Source: an uncultured Clostridia bacterium (GTDB lineage Bacteria > Bacillota > Clostridia > Oscillospirales > Acutalibacteraceae). Taken from it: DNA of 14,381 bases. This document shows, piece by piece, positions 11,505-14,381 of this stretch. Both the position numbers and the translations under genes were made by a program. Numbering within the stretch: the stretch's first letter is position 1; every line of letters starts with the position of its first letter. Under the pieces are notes generated by a model. It had not been told where the DNA came from. It saw only the letters and a program-made list of their open reading frames with translations, and did no database searches. The stretch lies in NCBI GenBank assembly GCA_947629295.1, contig CANRDH010000024.1, positions 1 through 14,381 on the forward strand, read 5' to 3'.

Positions 11505-13763
11505 ATGGGCAGATATGTATGGCTGATAGGTGAAAACTTAAGTAAAACCGCAAATAATAATGCTTATTATTTTTGGAGGGAAACAGTTAATATTCAGGAT
11601 GACATTGACAAATATCTTGTACTTGAAAAAAACGGAAATAATATAAAATTGTATAACAGTCTCCCGGCGGCACTCCGTTCATTCATTGTGTGGAGAAATA
11701 CCGTTGCACATTTTAAGTCGTATTTAAAAGCTGATATGTTTCTTGTGGCGCAAAGCTACAAGGATATAAGACCGGATAATGTACTCGGAAAAAAACTTGA
11801 CCTTTCCGTCCATAGACCGCTTATATATCTTCAGCATGGAACGCTCGCCATGAAGGTTATCGGCTATAACGGACGTTCATATAACAATAATTTATTCCGT
11901 TTTGTATATTATAACAGGTTTGTAAAAGAAGCATTTGAAACCACAAACGATTTTAAGCCCTACCAGATGTATTACGGAGAATATCACCCGAGATATATGG
12001 AGCTTGTCAAGAGGTTTAAGGAGTACAAACCTGCCAATAAGAAAATTTTGTGGTTTCTGACATGGAGAGAATATCTGGGTGAAAACTTTCCTACCAAATT
12101 ACTGCTGAACAAGATTAAGAATGTTATAACAGATGAAAAACTTATTGAATATCTTGACAGAACATCTACGGATATTATAATATGTGTTCATAATTTTTTT
12201 GATGAAAAAAAAATATGTATGCTTAAAGGCGAAAATGAGTCAAAGCATATAATCTTTAAACACGCGTCGGATATTGACGTTATGGACGAGCTTGCGCAGT
12301 GTGATATGCTTATAACAGATTACTCTTCTGTTGGATTTGATGTAACCTTTCTTAATAAGCCGGTTATACTTTTTCAGCCGGACATGGAGGATTATCTTAA
12401 AAAAAGAAAGCTCTACTGCGAAATTGAAGAGCTGAATGAATATAATATCAGGAAACCGGATGAACTGGTTGAAGCAATCGTAACGGAAAATTATGGCATT
12501 AATCCTTTCTTCCGCACAAGACTTCCCGAAAATATAGATTATGATTATGTCCTCGCAGGAAAGCATATCCGGCGTATGTACGAGGATTTTGCAAATATTC
12601 AGCGCCATAAAATTACATTTATAGGGTATAATTTCTACGGTTTGGGCGGAACGGTTTTTGCGACACGTTCTCTTGCGGAGGCATTTCTTGAAAAGGGATA
12701 TATGGTTGAACTCCTATGTCTCAAAAAGAACCAAAAGGCAAGTAATATGCCTTATGCACTTAACCTGAATGCCTTTTATGATGCGTGCAGTAAAAGTCCG
12801 ATGAATTTGTATAAAAGACATTTTTACAGAAGAAAAAAGCTCTTTTCATATCTGAAATATGATAAGGATATAGTGAATCTTAAGCCGTATGCAGGTTTCA
12901 GACTTCAGAAATGGCTTGATGAAACAAACAGTGAAACCGTCATTTCTACAAGGGAATCTCTGCATCTGTTTCTTAACAATGCTAAATCCGATATGATAAA
13001 GAATAAGATATATTTCTTTCATTGTCCCGTTGAAATGTTTAAGGAGGTATTTCCGAATATTTTAGATGAGCTTAACAAATGTGACATTGATAAAGCCGTT
13101 TTTGTTACGGAAACCAACAGACAGAAATATATAGATGACTTTGGTTTTAAAAACTATAAGCGGCATTTAGTACTCGGAAACTGTCTGGAATCATCCCGCT
13201 CCGTTTCAAGGGATATGATAACCGCAGTTGAGGAGAAGGCTGTATATAGGGGAATTTATCTTTTGAGAATAAGCTCAGACCGTAAGGCTGATATAGATAA
13301 TCTTATCGGTTACGGAAGATATCTGAGAGATAACAATATTAATAATATTGTTATCGATATATACGGAACCGGAAATTTCAAAGACGAATTTATAAATATC
13401 CTGCTTGAGGAAAAGCTCTCGGATTATTTGTGCTATAAAGGAAGCACGGATAACGGACCTAAGGAGATAAGAAACCATGACGCTGTGGTTGATTTTTCCC
13501 TTAATCACTCCTTCGGTATGCCATATATAGAGGGAATTATGAATGGGAAAATGGTTTTTTGTGAGGAAAATCAAGGCTCAAAAGAGGTAATGGAAAAAAT
13601 ACCCTCGGCGTATATACGTTCATATGAGGATCTGACAAAGAAAATTCTTTCACTGCCTCTTATCACAGTTGACGAATTGCAGGGATATTATGATATAATA
13701 GCAGAGAGATATTCAAGAGAGGCTCTTGCGAAGAGAATTATTGAATTTATAAATAAGGAATAA
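11505..13763 (+). CDS. Two-domain TagF-like phosphotransferase / GT4 glycosyltransferase fusion
   Basis: A 752-aa bifunctional-looking enzyme. Residues 1 to about 365 are a CDP-glycerol phosphotransferase-type domain: YLQHG with H111, ILWFLTWREY, CVHNFF with H229, and ITDYSSVGFDVTFLNKPVILFQPD (270-293). Residues about 373-752 are a GT-B, GT4-like glycosyltransferase domain: the N-terminal glycine loop YGLGGTVFATRSLAEAF (G379-L380-G381-G382), a beta-strand IVIDIYGTG, and the donor-site block NHSFGMPYIEG (667-677) followed by NQGSKEV. In that block the first acid of the usual E-x7-E pair is replaced by H668 while E676 remains. The protein could add a polyol phosphate and a sugar in succession to one repeat unit. 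There is no signal peptide or membrane helix. ATG 11505 follows GGGAGG. The frame is open 10 codons further to a TTG, but no better ribosome site is found there. Confidence 0.82.
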   Translation: MGRYVWLIGENLSKTANNNAYYFWRETVNIQDDIDKYLVLEKNGNNIKLYNSLPAALRSFIVWRNTVAHFKSYLKADMFLVAQSYKDIRPDNVLGKKLDLSVHRPLIYLQHGTLAMKVIGYNGRSYNNNLFRFVYYNRFVKEAFETTNDFKPYQMYYGEYHPRYMELVKRFKEYKPANKKILWFLTWREYLGENFPTKLLLNKIKNVITDEKLIEYLDRTSTDIIICVHNFFDEKKICMLKGENESKHIIFKHASDIDVMDELAQCDMLITDYSSVGFDVTFLNKPVILFQPDMEDYLKKRKLYCEIEELNEYNIRKPDELVEAIVTENYGINPFFRTRLPENIDYDYVLAGKHIRRMYEDFANIQRHKITFIGYNFYGLGGTVFATRSLAEAFLEKGYMVELLCLKKNQKASNMPYALNLNAFYDACSKSPMNLYKRHFYRRKKLFSYLKYDKDIVNLKPYAGFRLQKWLDETNSETVISTRESLHLFLNNAKSDMIKNKIYFFHCPVEMFKEVFPNILDELNKCDIDKAVFVTETNRQKYIDDFGFKNYKRHLVLGNCLESSRSVSRDMITAVEEKAVYRGIYLLRISSDRKADIDNLIGYGRYLRDNNINNIVIDIYGTGNFKDEFINILLEEKLSDYLCYKGSTDNGPKEIRNHDAVVDFSLNHSFGMPYIEGIMNGKMVFCEENQGSKEVMEKIPSAYIRSYEDLTKKILSLPLITVDELQGYYDIIAERYSREALAKRIIEFINKE

Positions 13764-13797
13764 TTATTTAAAAAAATTTTTGTTGGGAATGATAAAA

Positions 13798-14381
13798 ATG
13801 AATTTTAGTAAAAAAGATACATTAGTTATAAAAGGCGTAGCAATTATTTTTATGATACAGCACCATAATTTTCTTTCTGCCGATAGATTTGCCGGTTTTA
13901 ATGTTGATTTTTATCCTTTCAGCCAGTGGAGTGTAGTTACCGTTTCAAACTTTTTGAAAATATGTGTAGGTATGTATGTTTTTTTAAGCGGCTACGGTTT
14001 GACAGTTACCGTCAAAAAATATAATGAAGACTATTCCCTTGGCGGAAGAGAGTATAAGGACTACCTGTACAGACGTCTTTTTAAGCTTATGTCGGGATAT
14101 TGGATAATTTATATACTCGGATTCATAATTTCGTTTATAGTTATTTCACGGCCGCTTAAAGTCTACTTTACAAAAGATATATTTACGGGTATTTATAATA
14201 TGCTGGTAGATATATCCGGTCTGGCATATCTGTTCAACACTCCTACGCTTAACGGAACATGGTGGTATATGACGCTCGCAATATTTATAATCCTCATGAT
14301 TCCGTTTATTGCAAGGCTTACAAAAAAATTCGGACCTCTTTTGACAATAATGCTTTGCATCTTTATTCCACGACTGATTTC
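13798..14381 (+). CDS. Acyltransferase family 3 membrane protein, 5' part only
   Basis: The frame is open from ATG 13798 to the window edge (194 codons so far, no stop), so the gene is cut by the window and not necessarily broken. It begins with KKDTLVIKGVAIIFMIQHHNFL, where paired histidines in helix 1 are characteristic of acyltransferase-3 (OafA/NodX-type) membrane O-acyltransferases. It continues with MYVFLSGYGLTV, YLYRRLFKLMSGYWIIY and the TLNGTWWYMTLAI segment often seen in Firmicutes surface-polysaccharide acetylases. Helices: about 11-25, 52-70, 98-118 and 158-176. Such proteins transfer an acetyl or similar group to glycan hydroxyls. It starts 34 nt after the fusion gene, apparently in the same operon. 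An alternative ATG at 13789 is in frame, but GGGA lies only 1 nt before it. Confidence 0.85.
   Translation, partial: MNFSKKDTLVIKGVAIIFMIQHHNFLSADRFAGFNVDFYPFSQWSVVTVSNFLKICVGMYVFLSGYGLTVTVKKYNEDYSLGGREYKDYLYRRLFKLMSGYWIIYILGFIISFIVISRPLKVYFTKDIFTGIYNMLVDISGLAYLFNTPTLNGTWWYMTLAIFIILMIPFIARLTKKFGPLLTIMLCIFIPRLI

Noticed and set aside
13798..14381. Truncated pseudogene at the right edge
   Set aside because: The frame is open to the last base with intact acyltransferase motifs. It is cut by the window, not by a mutation.

Overview
The window reads as chromosome of a low-GC Gram-positive anaerobe, most likely a gut Clostridia of the Oscillospiraceae/Ruminococcus kind. This is inference from AT-rich third positions, strong AGGAGG-type ribosome sites, near-perfect sigma-A promoters, a CotH lipoprotein with a Ser/Asn linker, and a Gram-positive style phosphoglycan cluster. 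No rRNA, tRNA, CRISPR array, transposase or phage gene was seen.

Layout. Positions 1-228 hold no gene, only a GC-rich hairpin and the cysK terminator. The minus strand then carries cysK (cysteine synthase, 229-1158) with its own promoter, and upstream of it a small five-helix membrane protein of the DUF6512 type (1303-1839, TTG start). From 1934 the plus strand carries a copper-resistance operon. A consensus promoter with a palindromic CsoR operator in its spacer drives csoR and copA, and a rho-independent terminator follows. The CopA reading frame ends in a second heavy-metal domain. That domain begins at an internal ATG with a perfect Shine-Dalgarno, so the 3' end of copA looks like a nested 71-codon copZ.

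A monocistronic CotH-type secreted lipoprotein (5037-6938) follows, with its own consensus promoter and terminator. From 7089 a third consensus promoter starts a surface-polysaccharide operon that runs off the right edge. It encodes an ExoA-like GT2 glycosyltransferase, an ABC-2 polysaccharide export permease (TagG/Wzm type), a CDP-glycerol phosphotransferase-like protein (TagB/TagF family), a Stealth-family sugar-phosphate transferase, a two-domain TagF-like/GT4 fusion, and the start of an acyltransferase-3 membrane protein.

How the genes work together. CsoR senses Cu(I) and releases its operator. CopA pumps copper out, and the C-terminal domain (free, fused, or both) would ferry Cu(I) to the pump. 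The 3' cluster has three enzymes of families that make phosphodiester-linked sugars or polyols, a sugar transferase, an exporter membrane subunit and an acylase. It most likely builds, decorates and exports a teichoic-acid-like or capsular phosphoglycan. The exporter's ATPase is not next to the permease, and no polymer ligase lies in the window.
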